From the NCBI GenBank assembly GCA_009778325.1, contig WRJZ01000047.1:18171-82170 (forward strand): a stretch of DNA of 64,000 nt. The letters are read 5' to 3'. The notes below the pieces were generated by a model. That model made no database searches. It had not been told where the DNA came from and saw nothing but the letters and a program-made list of their open reading frames with translations. Numbering within the stretch: the first letter of the stretch is position 1; every line of letters starts with the position of its first letter. The position numbers and the translations under genes are program-made. Positions 1 through 10,797 of this stretch are shown in pieces. Origin of the DNA: Candidatus Endomicrobium neocapritermitis. GTDB lineage: Bacteria; Elusimicrobiota; Endomicrobiia; Endomicrobiales; Endomicrobiaceae.

Positions 1-1
1 A

Positions 2-3000
2 ACATTGGACAAGTCGCTTCTTGCGGATTTGCAAAGCATTGTTTTAAAACATGTTTATACCGGCACCGGCACGGCGGCTTTTACGGATTTCCGCTTTGCG
101 CCGTGCGAATGGGAATACAAAACTTTCGACCAATTTAAAAACGTGTCTTATTCCGAAAACAACACGGTATTAAAAAATCACGCCTCATCATCAAACGTTT
201 ATGAAAAGTCTTTTGTAAACTATAGCTATGATAACGAGCATCGTCTGATACTGAAAAGACTGACGAATACGACTGCCGTAGGGTCGAATGCAACAGTAAC
301 TTACGCCGTAAGCAAACAGTTTTATAACGATTACGGCAGCATTGCCCGCACGGAGAACTATGTAGAGGGCGAGGAAGGAACTTCCGGCATAGTTGTGGAA
401 GAAACGGTATATAACGAGAAAGGAAACGCAATCAAGAAGATGTCATATAACACTTTAGACAGCGCGTCAAAGAGTTATTTGGAAAACGAGTATTCCGAGA
501 ACGGACAGCTTAAATCTGAAATTGATAAAACCGGGGAGAATAGTACGATAATCGAATACGCGCCCGGTACCGATGACGTTCAAACAATAACAAATCCCGA
601 CGGCGGCAAATTTTCATACGGCAGGGATTATGTTACCGGTACGGTTACAGGCATTACGCAAAGCACGGAAGACGGCGAACCTAATTCTATTGAAACCAAA
701 TATACCTGCGGAGTTATTACAAAATTAAAAAGCGGATTAAATACCGTTAATTATGAATACGACGCCAAACGCAGAAAAACCAAAGTATTGTTAAACGGCC
801 AAGAGCGCGTTAAATACGAGTATGAGGAAAACAAGCCGTCCGCAGCGGTAACCGTAAACGATATCGAATTTAAAGAGGTAATCGCGGATAATACAAAGGC
901 AATATTAAAAGGCGGCGCTTCGCCGGACATTATAACGGAAGCGATAACCGACAAACGCGGCAATCTGGTATCCACCGTCATAGACGGGCAAGTCCAGTTT
1001 ATCAACAATTACAATTCTTACAACAGTCCCGTCAACAGCGCGGATAATATAACCGGCAGCACGCTTACCACAACTTATGACGACGCCAACAAACGCGCAA
1101 TAAAGTCAAGCCGGAGCGCCGGAACAAAAGAAGGGTATGAAGATTTAGCCGCCGTAACCGAGAGTTACGCTTATAATGAGCGCGGAGAATTAAGCGAACG
1201 CGCGATCAGCATAGACGGAACTGTTGTCCAAACATATGCGCACTCGTATAAAAATAATGCCGCAAGAAGTTTAGATTCCGTAACCCTGCCCAACAATCTC
1301 ATATACAAACCGCAAACGGACGCAAACGGCGGCAATATCGGAAAGCTGCTGACAGACCTGAACGGAGGCTCTAAATTCGGAGAATATATTAATTATCGCA
1401 AGGTAGGCGATCATACGACCGATATGGTATCGTCGATAAGATACGGTGAAGTTAAAAACGGGCAGTATGTGATAGGCGGCGGATTAAATTACAAATATGA
1501 CGTACGCGGAAATATCTCGGAAATATGGGAAAACGGCAAGATTGCCGTCGCGTATACCTATGACAAATTAAAAAGGCTTGTACGCGAAGACAATATGTCA
1601 AAAGGCAAGTCCTGGTTCTATTCTTATGACAATAACGGAAATATACTGTCTAAGAAAGAAGCGGACTACACAAGAAATCCGGTTGATGAAATAACGAAGT
1701 ATAATTACGAAAAATTGTATTCCTATGACGGCGATAAACTGACGGACTGCGGAGGCGAAAGCTTTGTTTATGACGGTTTCGGCAATCCTGTGACATACAG
1801 GAACAAGCCTTTAACGTGGCAGAAATGCAAACTGGTTGACTTTAACGGCGTAACGTTCGCATACGACGGTTACGGACTGCGCGTAAAGAAAGGAGATGTC
1901 GAATATACTTATGACATCAACAAAAAATTATTGCGTCAAAGCGACGGGACTGATACGCTGGAATTTATTTATGACGAAAGCGGTTTGTCCGGAGTCAAAT
2001 GCGGGGATACGCAATATGTTTACCGCAAGAACATACAAGGCGACATAACTCATATATTTGACATAAACGGAGAACTTGTAGCGTGTTATAAGTACGACGC
2101 GTGGGGAAATCATACCGTCGTCGATTCCGAAGGCAAACCGATAACTTCCAAAAAAAATATCGGCAATCTCAATCCCTTCCGTTACCGCGGTTATTTGTAC
2201 GATACGGAAACTAATCTGTATTTCTTATGCAACCGCTATTATGACCCTGAAGTCGGCCGCTTTATTTCCCAAGACGAAGTATCCTATCTTGATCCGAACA
2301 CAATTAACGGATTAAATCTTTATGCTTACTGCGGAAATAACTGCGTTATGCGCGTTGACGATACGGGCTGCGGATGGAAGTCATTTTGGAAAAAGGTAGG
2401 CAATTTTTTCAAAAAAGTGGGATTAGCTATAGCCGGCGTAGTTATTGCTGCGGTCGGCGCGGTTCTTACTGTAGCCGGCGCGGCATTATCTCTGCTTATG
2501 CTGCCTTTTTCATTTATTCCTGGCGTGGCAACGATATCAAATGCTTTATCCGGGTTTATAACGCAGGTCGGATTTTCGACGATGATGTACGGAGGCTTTA
2601 TGCTCGCTTCATCGTGGGATAAGCAAATTTATAAAGATATGTGCGCGATCGGCTGGAACCCGTTTAATAGCAATGCGGAGACGGCGGTGGAATCAGGAAG
2701 AAAAGTATCTTTCTATAAAGGAATGCCGGTAGTTCACAATGCTGGGGTTAACGGCAGGTCATTCTCGTTTGGCGCTATTTGGCTGGATAAAAGCGATGCC
2801 GGCGATGTAAATACGCTTAAGCACGAGTGGGGGCACACCGTTCAGCAGATGCTTATGGGACCTGCGCTCTACGGATTAATGGTAGGGATTCCTTCGGCGG
2901 CAAAGTGGGGACCGTGGAGCTATTATGATAAGCCATGGGAAACAATGGCAGACATGTTCGGAGGGGTAACAAGACAACACGAAGAAGGCGCTGAAAGCAG

Positions 3001-3064
3001 AGGCAAAGGGTATACGGCTGTTTCAATTTTATTCGGGCCGTTTGCTTACTTCTTTTTAGCTTGA
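2..3064 (+). CDS. RHS/YD-repeat protein with HEWGH metallopeptidase-like tip (5' partial)
   Basis: The reading frame is open to the left edge, so the N-terminus is missing. What remains is about 1,020 residues. Many YD-type repeats (for example YDNNGN, YDGFGNP, YDAWGNH) lead into a canonical RHS core end, with RYRGYLYDTETNLYFL and GRFISQDE near residues 725-760. After RVDDTG the sequence changes to a variable tip with two hydrophobic stretches and then HEWGH (visible residues 941-945), followed about 40 residues later by PWETMADMFGG. HEXXH with a downstream Glu is the layout of zinc metallopeptidases. RHS proteins form shells around C-terminal toxins or surface effectors. It is a tandem paralogue of the next gene, nearly identical up to the tip. 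No immunity-like gene follows. The protease activity is inferred, not shown. Confidence 0.85.
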   Translation, partial: TLDKSLLADLQSIVLKHVYTGTGTAAFTDFRFAPCEWEYKTFDQFKNVSYSENNTVLKNHASSSNVYEKSFVNYSYDNEHRLILKRLTNTTAVGSNATVTYAVSKQFYNDYGSIARTENYVEGEEGTSGIVVEETVYNEKGNAIKKMSYNTLDSASKSYLENEYSENGQLKSEIDKTGENSTIIEYAPGTDDVQTITNPDGGKFSYGRDYVTGTVTGITQSTEDGEPNSIETKYTCGVITKLKSGLNTVNYEYDAKRRKTKVLLNGQERVKYEYEENKPSAAVTVNDIEFKEVIADNTKAILKGGASPDIITEAITDKRGNLVSTVIDGQVQFINNYNSYNSPVNSADNITGSTLTTTYDDANKRAIKSSRSAGTKEGYEDLAAVTESYAYNERGELSERAISIDGTVVQTYAHSYKNNAARSLDSVTLPNNLIYKPQTDANGGNIGKLLTDLNGGSKFGEYINYRKVGDHTTDMVSSIRYGEVKNGQYVIGGGLNYKYDVRGNISEIWENGKIAVAYTYDKLKRLVREDNMSKGKSWFYSYDNNGNILSKKEADYTRNPVDEITKYNYEKLYSYDGDKLTDCGGESFVYDGFGNPVTYRNKPLTWQKCKLVDFNGVTFAYDGYGLRVKKGDVEYTYDINKKLLRQSDGTDTLEFIYDESGLSGVKCGDTQYVYRKNIQGDITHIFDINGELVACYKYDAWGNHTVVDSEGKPITSKKNIGNLNPFRYRGYLYDTETNLYFLCNRYYDPEVGRFISQDEVSYLDPNTINGLNLYAYCGNNCVMRVDDTGCGWKSFWKKVGNFFKKVGLAIAGVVIAAVGAVLTVAGAALSLLMLPFSFIPGVATISNALSGFITQVGFSTMMYGGFMLASSWDKQIYKDMCAIGWNPFNSNAETAVESGRKVSFYKGMPVVHNAGVNGRSFSFGAIWLDKSDAGDVNTLKHEWGHTVQQMLMGPALYGLMVGIPSAAKWGPWSYYDKPWETMADMFGGVTRQHEEGAESRGKGYTAVSILFGPFAYFFLA

Positions 3065-3093
3065 TAAGTGTAATGGCAGTTTTGTAATGTAAG

Positions 3094-3205
3094 TTTGAAG
3101 TGTGAAGAGCGGAGTTGTCGTGTTTCGGCAGAACTTAGTTTGGCCGAAACCTAATAAATAGGTTTTCGCGTTGCGAAAACACAATAACTCCGCACTTCGC
3201 TCTGT
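3094..3205. repeat. Palindromic element, GAAG-type arms with double-hairpin core
   Basis: The left arm (tgaagtgtgaagagcggagtt) is roughly complementary to the right arm ending cgcacttcgctct. Between them are two hairpins, GTTTCGGC...GGCCGAAAC and GTTTTCGCGTTGCGAAAAC, joined by a CTAATAAATAGG-like linker. The same core occurs at 12.8, 20.0 and 21.8 kb. It fills the gap between the two RHS genes, ending just before the second gene's ribosome-binding site. Confidence 0.8.
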
Positions 3206-3222
3206 TGTTAAAGGAGATTCGT

Positions 3223-6200
3223 ATGAAATTTATTTTAGGCAATAAGTTTGAAGAACAGCTTGAAAAAATTGAACAGAGTCCCAGTCTTAAATCGGCAGCG
3301 GATAGCGCAAAAATAGCTGATACTGCACAAGCTGTTTCCACAGTTGAGGATAAGCAGCCGGTATTTACGAACAGCGCTAAAATAGACGATATGCTAAAAA
3401 CAGTTTTTTTTGCTCAAGATAAACAGCCGGTATCACCGGATACTCGTATTATTGACTCGATTATACAGGCGGAAAAAATTTCCGATAAAACAAAAACAGA
3501 CGGTATGATAAAAGAAGAAGTTTCCGTCGTAGAAAATAAGCAGCCGGCATTGCCTGTTATTACGGATGCTCATGTTATTAACACAATTATGCAGTCGGGA
3601 AAAATATCCGGCATAACGCAGGAGGAAGTTTTGTCCGCACGCAGGCAGTTTTTATATGAGGTAGTTGAGAAGCGCGAGACAAACGGAAAACATTATACTG
3701 CCAATGACGGGACTGTTACGGCTATATTTCAAAATCAAGCCGTGCATTATCTTGATCCTTCTGATAACAAATTTAAAGATATTGACAGTAGTTTGCATGA
3801 CGCGGGCAATTACCTTGAAGCCAACGTAAATGATTTTAATATACAGTTCGATAAGACTTCTCCTAACGGTAAAGTTTTTGAGTTAACTAAAAAAGACTGC
3901 AAGGTCAGCCTTATTTCCATCGAGACAGCCGCGGTTAAAGCAGGTTTGAAAGTTGAAAATAAAGAAAGCGAAATTATCCTAAAAAATATTAAAGACAGCG
4001 CGGATTTTAAATATGTTGTTGAGTCCGACAGAGTTAAAGAAAATATAATCATTAATAAGAAATCTGACGTTTACGAGTATAACTTTGACTTAAATATTGA
4101 GAATATGTACGCCGGAATATCGGATGACGGCAAGACTTTGCAGTTAAAGAGCAAAAAAACCGGAGAACTTATGTTCTTTATTCCGGTTCCTTTTATGACG
4201 GACGCGAACGGCGAGTATTCCGACCTTGTCTACTATGAAATCGCGGATCAGAGCGAAAAAACGCTTAATTTGAAAGTTGTCGCGAGCGCGCAGTGGCTAA
4301 ACTCAAGCGACAGGGTGTTTCCCGCAACTGTTAACCCGCAAATTGTCGCGGCTGACAAATCTCTTTTTAAGTATCAGGTTTTGCCTAAAGGAACTTCCGG
4401 TTTAACAGATGACACGTTTGTTTTAACCGTTAATAACAGCTCTTTAAATTTTGACGATTCGGAAAAAATAAGTAAAGCAACATTAAAATTGTCTGATAAA
4501 ACCGGCGTTTATTATTCTTTCGATATAACGGATATGCTTGTCAGCGCCGGCAAAAAAGATTTCAATATAGAAATAAAGCCGGATTTTACCATAAAACCGT
4601 ATCCGGTTGCCGCCGGCTTTGAAATACAGCCTAGACTTCCCGTTGAACTCCTGCCTCCGATAGCGCATATACCTCCGATATTTCCGGTACCGCCGTTTTT
4701 AGAGGTAGAATATCTGACAAGCGACGATTCCATGCCGGCAAAAGAAGATTTTGCTCTCGCCGGCGGCGTAAAAGGCACGCTTAATATGACTACAGGAGAG
4801 TTTGTCACGGGCTTTACGGACGCAAGCACAAAAAGCTCGGCGTTAGCTTGCCGGATTTCTCATGTCCATAAAAAAAACAGCACGGATTACGGCTGCGGTA
4901 AAAACTGGCGGCTTAATCTTCATCAGACGCTGGTTAAAAGCAGCATCATGAACTTTGGCGTAGACTATATCTATACCGACTCCGCCGGAGAAAAGCACGG
5001 ATTTATAGAAACTTATTATTATCTTCATTACAATGCAAAGGTTGCCGTTGCTAAAAAAGATGTGACTGTCAAATTGGATGGCAGTCTTTGGTATGAGTCC
5101 GTCACCGGGTCTCACGAGGTGTTTAAAGAACAACGCACGGCGACCGGATTGAAACTGTCGGTAAAAATGGAAGGGTTTAAGAATATAGAGTATTTGGAAC
5201 AACGGCAAAAAGAACAAAAACAACTGGAAGAATATATTGAAGCGTGTAAAAATAACTTTAAAGAGTATGTAATAATGCAAAAGTCGGACGGATTAATTTT
5301 AAGCGAGTTAAAAAGCTATTTCATCTCCGACGCGTTATCAAGCGCAAAATTTAATGAGTTTACTTCAAATGGCTCAGCAAGCGGGAAAATGATTTTAAGC
5401 AAAGGAGAGGCTATACAGTATGCGTCCTTGTGTTTACAGGAAAAACAATTAAACGATCAAATTACAAAAACGATGCCGACGCAAATAGAAGCGTTAGAAA
5501 ACAGTGTCGTTTCTCTTGAGACTCAATATGGCGTGGTGATGCGGAATCAATTTGACGCTTTGTTTAACCAAGCATGGTCTTTGGTGTTACAACGAAGAAT
5601 ATTATCTGTAAATAAACCTTCTTGTTGGGAACCTCAAAGGGACCTTGCAGACCGTCAATTTGAAGATGTATTGAACCAACTAAAGTTGATTTATAATATA
5701 ACAGTTGATAAACAAGAACTTAGCCTAACCATTGAAGGAGGGGGATCTGGCATTCAAAGAAAGCAGTTGATTGAGCAAAAAAACTGTCTCAATACACAAA
5801 TAAAAAATATAAATGTGTATGATATTCCTAACCTGAAAACCCAATTAAAAGCCGTAGACGGTCAAAAAAACTATATTACCGGCAAAGCGGCGGTTAATTT
5901 AAAAGAGCTTAAAAGAGTCTTCAAAGAATATGTTAACAAAGAGTTTGAACTTAAAAAATTGAAAGAACAGTTGCCCGTATCTTATCTTATTGACGGTAAT
6001 TCGTCTTTGTGTTTCAATGAATCCGGAAAACTATGCGCGATTACCGATAATTATGATAACTACGTTTCGGTTGAATATGACAATAAGGGGCGCATATCAA
6101 AAGTATATGACGGCAAGAGAGCGACCGTATTAAAGTACGATTTTCACGATAAGCTTGTATCAATAACCGACTATCGCGGAAGAACGGCGAGTTATTTTTA

Positions 6201-9200
6201 TTCATCTTCCGGAGAGTTAACGAATGTGGTTTACTCTGACGGAAATAAATTGAGTTTTGCGTATACGGGTGAAAAAATAAAAACGATTGCCTCATCTGCT
6301 GACAGAACGGAAACAGAGCTTTCGTATTTCTCCGATAAACTGTCTAAAATAACAAATAAGTCTGCCGCCATAGCAATAAAAGATGACGCGATAACAACGG
6401 GATCAGCCACAGTGTCAATTACGGAAATCAGTTACGCCGCGAATGAATACGTGATAACAATAGGCGAAAAACTTAAGCATTGCTTTATGGACAGATTAGG
6501 CAATCTTATCGGAGGGTATTCAAAGCTTTCAGATGGGAGAGATGAAGAAAGACTCTCTTTCGGTTATTTTGACAGGACCAATAATTGGTGTTATTCGGTT
6601 AAAGAAACCGGGGATCCTGTCAAATTGTCGGGCGGCTTTCAGCTTATTCAAAGTATCGGGCAAATACAAAATTTCAAATCCGCCACTGAGTTACGCGATT
6701 TGTTATCGCGCGAAAACCCCAATGGTTTAGCAGTGATTAAGGGTTTACAAATTTCGGCGCTGCCTAAGGAGCTTAAAATAGATCTTCCGGCTTTTGTATT
6801 GCCTAAAAATTTAATGACTTCCGTTACCGTTCCGGCCGCTTCTTTGCCGGCGGGGCAAATCGAATTTGTATTCTCCGCGTATGCCGCTGCAGCGAGCGCG
6901 CCGGCCACGGATATGCGCTTTGGCACGAAGTTCCGTCCTTTGCCGTCCGGCAGTCCTACAAATAAATTTGAGATTGTTGCAGAAGTAAATTATGCAGGCA
7001 AACCCGCGCAAATATTTGTAGCGTCTTTCGATTATAAAAATAAAGGCAAGCAGTTTTGCGCGCTGCCTGTTACATTGGATAAAGTATTGCTTGCGGATTT
7101 GCAGAGCATTGTTTTAAAACATGTTTATACCGGCAGCGGCACGGCGGCTTTTACGGATTTTCGCTTTGCGCCGTGCGAATGGGAATACAAAACTTTTGAC
7201 CAATTTAAGAATGTAGATTATTCCGAAAATAGCACCAGACTGTTAAACAAGGGCGAAAATTCAACCGCTTATGAAAGGGGAGTTGTAAATTACAGCGAAG
7301 ATTCAAACGCTTATGAAAAGGCTGTTATAAATTACAGCTACGATAACGAACATCGTTTAATAAAGAAAAGAGCGGAGCGCACAGTGTCAGCCAGCTCAGG
7401 AAATACGTTTTACTATAAAGCGCTTAACTACGGCGCAAGTAAATATTATTATAATGATTACGGAAGCGTTGTGCGCACCGAAACCTATATAGAAGGCGAG
7501 GAAGGAACGACAGGCATAGTAGCGGAAGAAACGGTTTATGACGAGAAAGGAAATACAATCAGGAATCTGGTGTATAACACTTTAGACAGCGCGTCAAAGG
7601 GTTATTCCGAAAGCGAGTACTCCGAGAACGGACAGCTTAAGGCAAAAATCGATAAAACCGGAGAGAATAGAACGATAATTGAATACGCGCCGGGCACTGA
7701 TGACGTTCAAACGATAACAAATCCCGACGGCGGAAAGTTTTCATACGGGAGGGATTATATTACCGGCGCAATTACCGGCATGACGCTAAGCACTGAAAAA
7801 GGCAAAGCCAATTCTATTGAAACCAAATATACCTGCGGGGTTGTTACAAGGTTAAAAAGCGGATTAAATACCGTTAATTATGAATACGACGCTAAGCGCA
7901 GAAAAACTAAAGTATTATTAAACGGAACCGAGCGCGTTAATTATGCGTATGAAGAAGACGTTCCGTCCGGACAAGTAACCGTGAATAATATTGAATTTAA
8001 CGATGTAATTTCCGATAAGACGAAAGCAACATTAAAAGGCGGTTCATCGCCGGACATTGTAACGGAAGTGATAACAGATAAACGCGGCAATCTGATAAGC
8101 ACCCGTATAGACGGTCAAGTTCAGTTTGCCCATAACTACAATTCTTACAACAATTTGGCGAACAGCGCGGATAATATAACCGGCAGCGCGCTTACAACGA
8201 CTTATGACGACGCTAATAAACGCGCGGCGATGTCTAGCAGGACGGCCGGAACAAAAGAAGGATATGAAGATTTAGCCGCGTTATCGGAGAGTTATGTTTA
8301 CAATAATCTCGGCGAATTAAGCATACGCGATGTCAGCATAGACGGAACGGTTGTCCAAACATACGTGCACGCGTATAAAAACAATGCCGCAAGAAATTTA
8401 GATTCGATAGCTTTGCCGAACAATCTGTTATGCAAACCGCAAACGGACGCAAACGGGCGCAATATCGGCAATCTGCTGACGGATTTGAACGGACAGAATA
8501 AATTCGGCGAATATATTGATTACCTAAAAGTCGGAGATCATACGACGGATATGATATCTTCGATAAGATACGGTGATATTAAAAACGGGCAGTATGTTAT
8601 CGGAGTCGGATTGGATTACAAATATGACGTACGCGGAAATATATCGGAAATATGGGAAGATGGCGATCTTGCCGTTGCGTATACCTATGATCAACTGCAG
8701 CGCCTTATACGTGAAGATAATATGTCAAAAGGCAAATCTTGGTTTTATTCATATGATAATAACGGAAATATACTTTCTAAGAAAGAAGCAAATTATACAA
8801 GAAAATCTGTGGATGAAATATCAGAATATAATTATAAAAAACTGTATTCTTACGACGGCGATAAACTGACGGATTGCGGCGGCGAGAGTTTTGTTTATGA
8901 CGGTTTCGGCAATCCCGTGACATACAGAAACAAAGCTTTAACGTGGCAGAAATGCAAATTAGTAGGTTTTAACGGCATAATGTTCGCGTACGACGGCTAT
9001 GGGAAGCGCGTAAAGAAAGCAAATACCGTATATACTTACGATATGGGCAACAAACTGCTGCGTCAAAGCGACGGTGAAAATACTTTAGAATTTATTTACG
9101 ACGGAAGCGGCTTGTCGGGAGTTAAATGCGGAAATACGCAATACGTTTACCGCAAGAACATACAAGGCGATATAACCCATATATTTGACATAAACGGAGA

Positions 9201-10242
9201 TCTTACGGCATGTTATAAGTACGATGCGTGGGGAAATCATACTGTCGTCGATTCCGAAGGCAATCCGATAACTTCCGAAAACCATATCGGAAATCTCAAT
9301 CCCTTCCGTTACCGCGGTTATTTTTACGATACGGAAACTAATCTGTATTTTTTACAGAACCGCTACTATGACCCGGAAATCGGCCGCTTTATTTCGCAAG
9401 ATGAGATTTCCTATTTGGATCCGAACACAATTAACGGATTAAATCTTTACGCTTATTGCGGAAATAACTGCGTTATGCGTGTTGACGATACCGGCAGCAG
9501 TTGGATATCGTTTTTTAAAAAGATTGTTGAGGCAGAGTTTTGGAAAAGGGCAGGGGGAGTGTTTTTGGAAGGGCTTAAAGCGGTAGGAAGATTTGTAGCC
9601 GGCGTAGCTATTGCGGTAGTCGGCGTAGCAATAATTGTGGCTATAGCGGCTGCGGTGGTTATGTGTCCCGCTTTGTTGCTTATTCCCGGCGTTGGTTTTG
9701 GTGTGCAATTAGGTGTTTCGCTAGCGATGTTTGGAGGTTTTGTAGCCGCTTCATCTTGGGATAATGAAATTCTTGAAGATATGCGCGCTATCAACTGGAA
9801 TCCGTTTAATTCAAACGAAAGTACGGTATTAAGTTCGAACAAAGTATCATTCTATAAAGGCGTTCCCGTAATCATGAAAAGCAGCGGCAGATCGTGGAGC
9901 GCTTTTTTCATATCTTTAAACAGAAATACAGAAGACAGAGAGATTACGGTTAAGCATGAGTGGGGACATGCCGTACAAGCATGGATAATGCCGGTTGTAA
10001 ATGCCGTATTCATGTTAGCAATTCCGTCAGCGCTCAAATGGGGACCGTGGGCCGGAGCAGATAAATATTATGCTGCGCCTTGGGAAATAACAGCGGATAT
10101 GTTTGGCGGGGTGGACAGAGATCAGTACCATAATGGCGATAAACACAGAGGTTGGGTTTATTTCTTTTTTGCCACATTATTAGGTCCTTTTGCGCACATT
10201 ATTACGCTTGGAGAGTCCAAAAATAATCCCAATGCTGTATAA
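3223..10242 (+). CDS. Giant RHS/YD-repeat protein with HEWGH metallopeptidase-like tip
   Basis: 2,339 residues. I chose ATG 3223 over an upstream TTG because AAGGAG lies six bases before it. No signal peptide is visible. The N-terminus has three spaced copies of a (D/N)KQP(V/A) motif within the first 120 residues. A long non-YD region follows (roughly 130-950), with a Lys/Gln/Glu-rich coiled-coil-like part near 650-900. YD repeats then run to the RHS core end (RYRGYFYDTETNLYFL, GRFISQDE). The tip has a strongly hydrophobic Ala/Val/Ile segment (about 2120-2165), then HEWGH at 2245-2249 and PWEITADMFGG. Residues from about 1285 to 2090 repeat the preceding gene almost word for word, with a small in-frame insertion (the second AYE-KAVINYS unit near 7260-7330). 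The export route and target are unknown. Confidence 0.88.
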   Translation: MKFILGNKFEEQLEKIEQSPSLKSAADSAKIADTAQAVSTVEDKQPVFTNSAKIDDMLKTVFFAQDKQPVSPDTRIIDSIIQAEKISDKTKTDGMIKEEVSVVENKQPALPVITDAHVINTIMQSGKISGITQEEVLSARRQFLYEVVEKRETNGKHYTANDGTVTAIFQNQAVHYLDPSDNKFKDIDSSLHDAGNYLEANVNDFNIQFDKTSPNGKVFELTKKDCKVSLISIETAAVKAGLKVENKESEIILKNIKDSADFKYVVESDRVKENIIINKKSDVYEYNFDLNIENMYAGISDDGKTLQLKSKKTGELMFFIPVPFMTDANGEYSDLVYYEIADQSEKTLNLKVVASAQWLNSSDRVFPATVNPQIVAADKSLFKYQVLPKGTSGLTDDTFVLTVNNSSLNFDDSEKISKATLKLSDKTGVYYSFDITDMLVSAGKKDFNIEIKPDFTIKPYPVAAGFEIQPRLPVELLPPIAHIPPIFPVPPFLEVEYLTSDDSMPAKEDFALAGGVKGTLNMTTGEFVTGFTDASTKSSALACRISHVHKKNSTDYGCGKNWRLNLHQTLVKSSIMNFGVDYIYTDSAGEKHGFIETYYYLHYNAKVAVAKKDVTVKLDGSLWYESVTGSHEVFKEQRTATGLKLSVKMEGFKNIEYLEQRQKEQKQLEEYIEACKNNFKEYVIMQKSDGLILSELKSYFISDALSSAKFNEFTSNGSASGKMILSKGEAIQYASLCLQEKQLNDQITKTMPTQIEALENSVVSLETQYGVVMRNQFDALFNQAWSLVLQRRILSVNKPSCWEPQRDLADRQFEDVLNQLKLIYNITVDKQELSLTIEGGGSGIQRKQLIEQKNCLNTQIKNINVYDIPNLKTQLKAVDGQKNYITGKAAVNLKELKRVFKEYVNKEFELKKLKEQLPVSYLIDGNSSLCFNESGKLCAITDNYDNYVSVEYDNKGRISKVYDGKRATVLKYDFHDKLVSITDYRGRTASYFYSSSGELTNVVYSDGNKLSFAYTGEKIKTIASSADRTETELSYFSDKLSKITNKSAAIAIKDDAITTGSATVSITEISYAANEYVITIGEKLKHCFMDRLGNLIGGYSKLSDGRDEERLSFGYFDRTNNWCYSVKETGDPVKLSGGFQLIQSIGQIQNFKSATELRDLLSRENPNGLAVIKGLQISALPKELKIDLPAFVLPKNLMTSVTVPAASLPAGQIEFVFSAYAAAASAPATDMRFGTKFRPLPSGSPTNKFEIVAEVNYAGKPAQIFVASFDYKNKGKQFCALPVTLDKVLLADLQSIVLKHVYTGSGTAAFTDFRFAPCEWEYKTFDQFKNVDYSENSTRLLNKGENSTAYERGVVNYSEDSNAYEKAVINYSYDNEHRLIKKRAERTVSASSGNTFYYKALNYGASKYYYNDYGSVVRTETYIEGEEGTTGIVAEETVYDEKGNTIRNLVYNTLDSASKGYSESEYSENGQLKAKIDKTGENRTIIEYAPGTDDVQTITNPDGGKFSYGRDYITGAITGMTLSTEKGKANSIETKYTCGVVTRLKSGLNTVNYEYDAKRRKTKVLLNGTERVNYAYEEDVPSGQVTVNNIEFNDVISDKTKATLKGGSSPDIVTEVITDKRGNLISTRIDGQVQFAHNYNSYNNLANSADNITGSALTTTYDDANKRAAMSSRTAGTKEGYEDLAALSESYVYNNLGELSIRDVSIDGTVVQTYVHAYKNNAARNLDSIALPNNLLCKPQTDANGRNIGNLLTDLNGQNKFGEYIDYLKVGDHTTDMISSIRYGDIKNGQYVIGVGLDYKYDVRGNISEIWEDGDLAVAYTYDQLQRLIREDNMSKGKSWFYSYDNNGNILSKKEANYTRKSVDEISEYNYKKLYSYDGDKLTDCGGESFVYDGFGNPVTYRNKALTWQKCKLVGFNGIMFAYDGYGKRVKKANTVYTYDMGNKLLRQSDGENTLEFIYDGSGLSGVKCGNTQYVYRKNIQGDITHIFDINGDLTACYKYDAWGNHTVVDSEGNPITSENHIGNLNPFRYRGYFYDTETNLYFLQNRYYDPEIGRFISQDEISYLDPNTINGLNLYAYCGNNCVMRVDDTGSSWISFFKKIVEAEFWKRAGGVFLEGLKAVGRFVAGVAIAVVGVAIIVAIAAAVVMCPALLLIPGVGFGVQLGVSLAMFGGFVAASSWDNEILEDMRAINWNPFNSNESTVLSSNKVSFYKGVPVIMKSSGRSWSAFFISLNRNTEDREITVKHEWGHAVQAWIMPVVNAVFMLAIPSALKWGPWAGADKYYAAPWEITADMFGGVDRDQYHNGDKHRGWVYFFFATLLGPFAHIITLGESKNNPNAV

Positions 10243-10308
10243 TTAAGTTGAAAGCTTTGAATAAAAAAATAATTCAGATAAATCCGATTGCCGTTAAAAG
10301 GAGGCATT

Positions 10309-10797
10309 GTGTTTTTTACTTTCTTCAGAGATATTCTGAAGGTTTCACGGAGAGACGTGTCCCACAATCAGATAGCTTTCGGCGCTGTGCTCGGCGTTTT
10401 TTTCGGGCTTGTTCCGGGAATTTTATTGAAAATCTTTATTTTTGCGTTAATAATGATTATGCAGGTGAATATCGCTGCGGCTTTTGCAAGCGCTGCGGTT
10501 TTTTGGTTAATAGGGCTTTTTACGGATCCGGTATCGGATAGAATAGGATTCTTTATTTTAAACGCGGATTCTTTGGTTCCGTTTTGGAGTTCCCTGTATA
10601 ATATTCCGGTTGTTCCTTTCACTAAGTTTAACAATACCGTTGTTATGGGCAATATAGCCCTTTCATTTATTTTGTCAGTTCCGGTATATTTGCTTTCAAT
10701 AGGATTCGTCGCTTATTACAGGAAGTACTGGCGCGACAGAATAGCTAAGTGGAGAATAGTAAAGCTTCTTACGGCGAAAAAGGCAATTTACAATTAA
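10309..10797 (+). CDS. TIGR03546/DUF2062-like small membrane protein
   Basis: 162 residues from GTG 10309, preceded by AAAAGGAGG. The start MFFTFFRDILKVSRRDVSHNQ followed by FGAVLGVFFGLVPG matches my recollection of TIGR03546, an uncharacterised DUF2062-like membrane family. Three or four hydrophobic segments are visible (about 22-45, 48-70, 105-140). It is immediately followed by a TIGR03545-type gene, and the two families are known to travel as a pair in bacteria with outer membranes, which supports both calls. The function is unknown; an envelope role is likely. The last codons run into the palindrome at 10783. Confidence 0.75.
   Translation: MFFTFFRDILKVSRRDVSHNQIAFGAVLGVFFGLVPGILLKIFIFALIMIMQVNIAAAFASAAVFWLIGLFTDPVSDRIGFFILNADSLVPFWSSLYNIPVVPFTKFNNTVVMGNIALSFILSVPVYLLSIGFVAYYRKYWRDRIAKWRIVKLLTAKKAIYN

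Noticed and set aside
5..7. TTG at the left edge as a true start of the first RHS gene
   Set aside because: The paralogue continues far upstream at the same point, so the frame is simply cut by the window edge.
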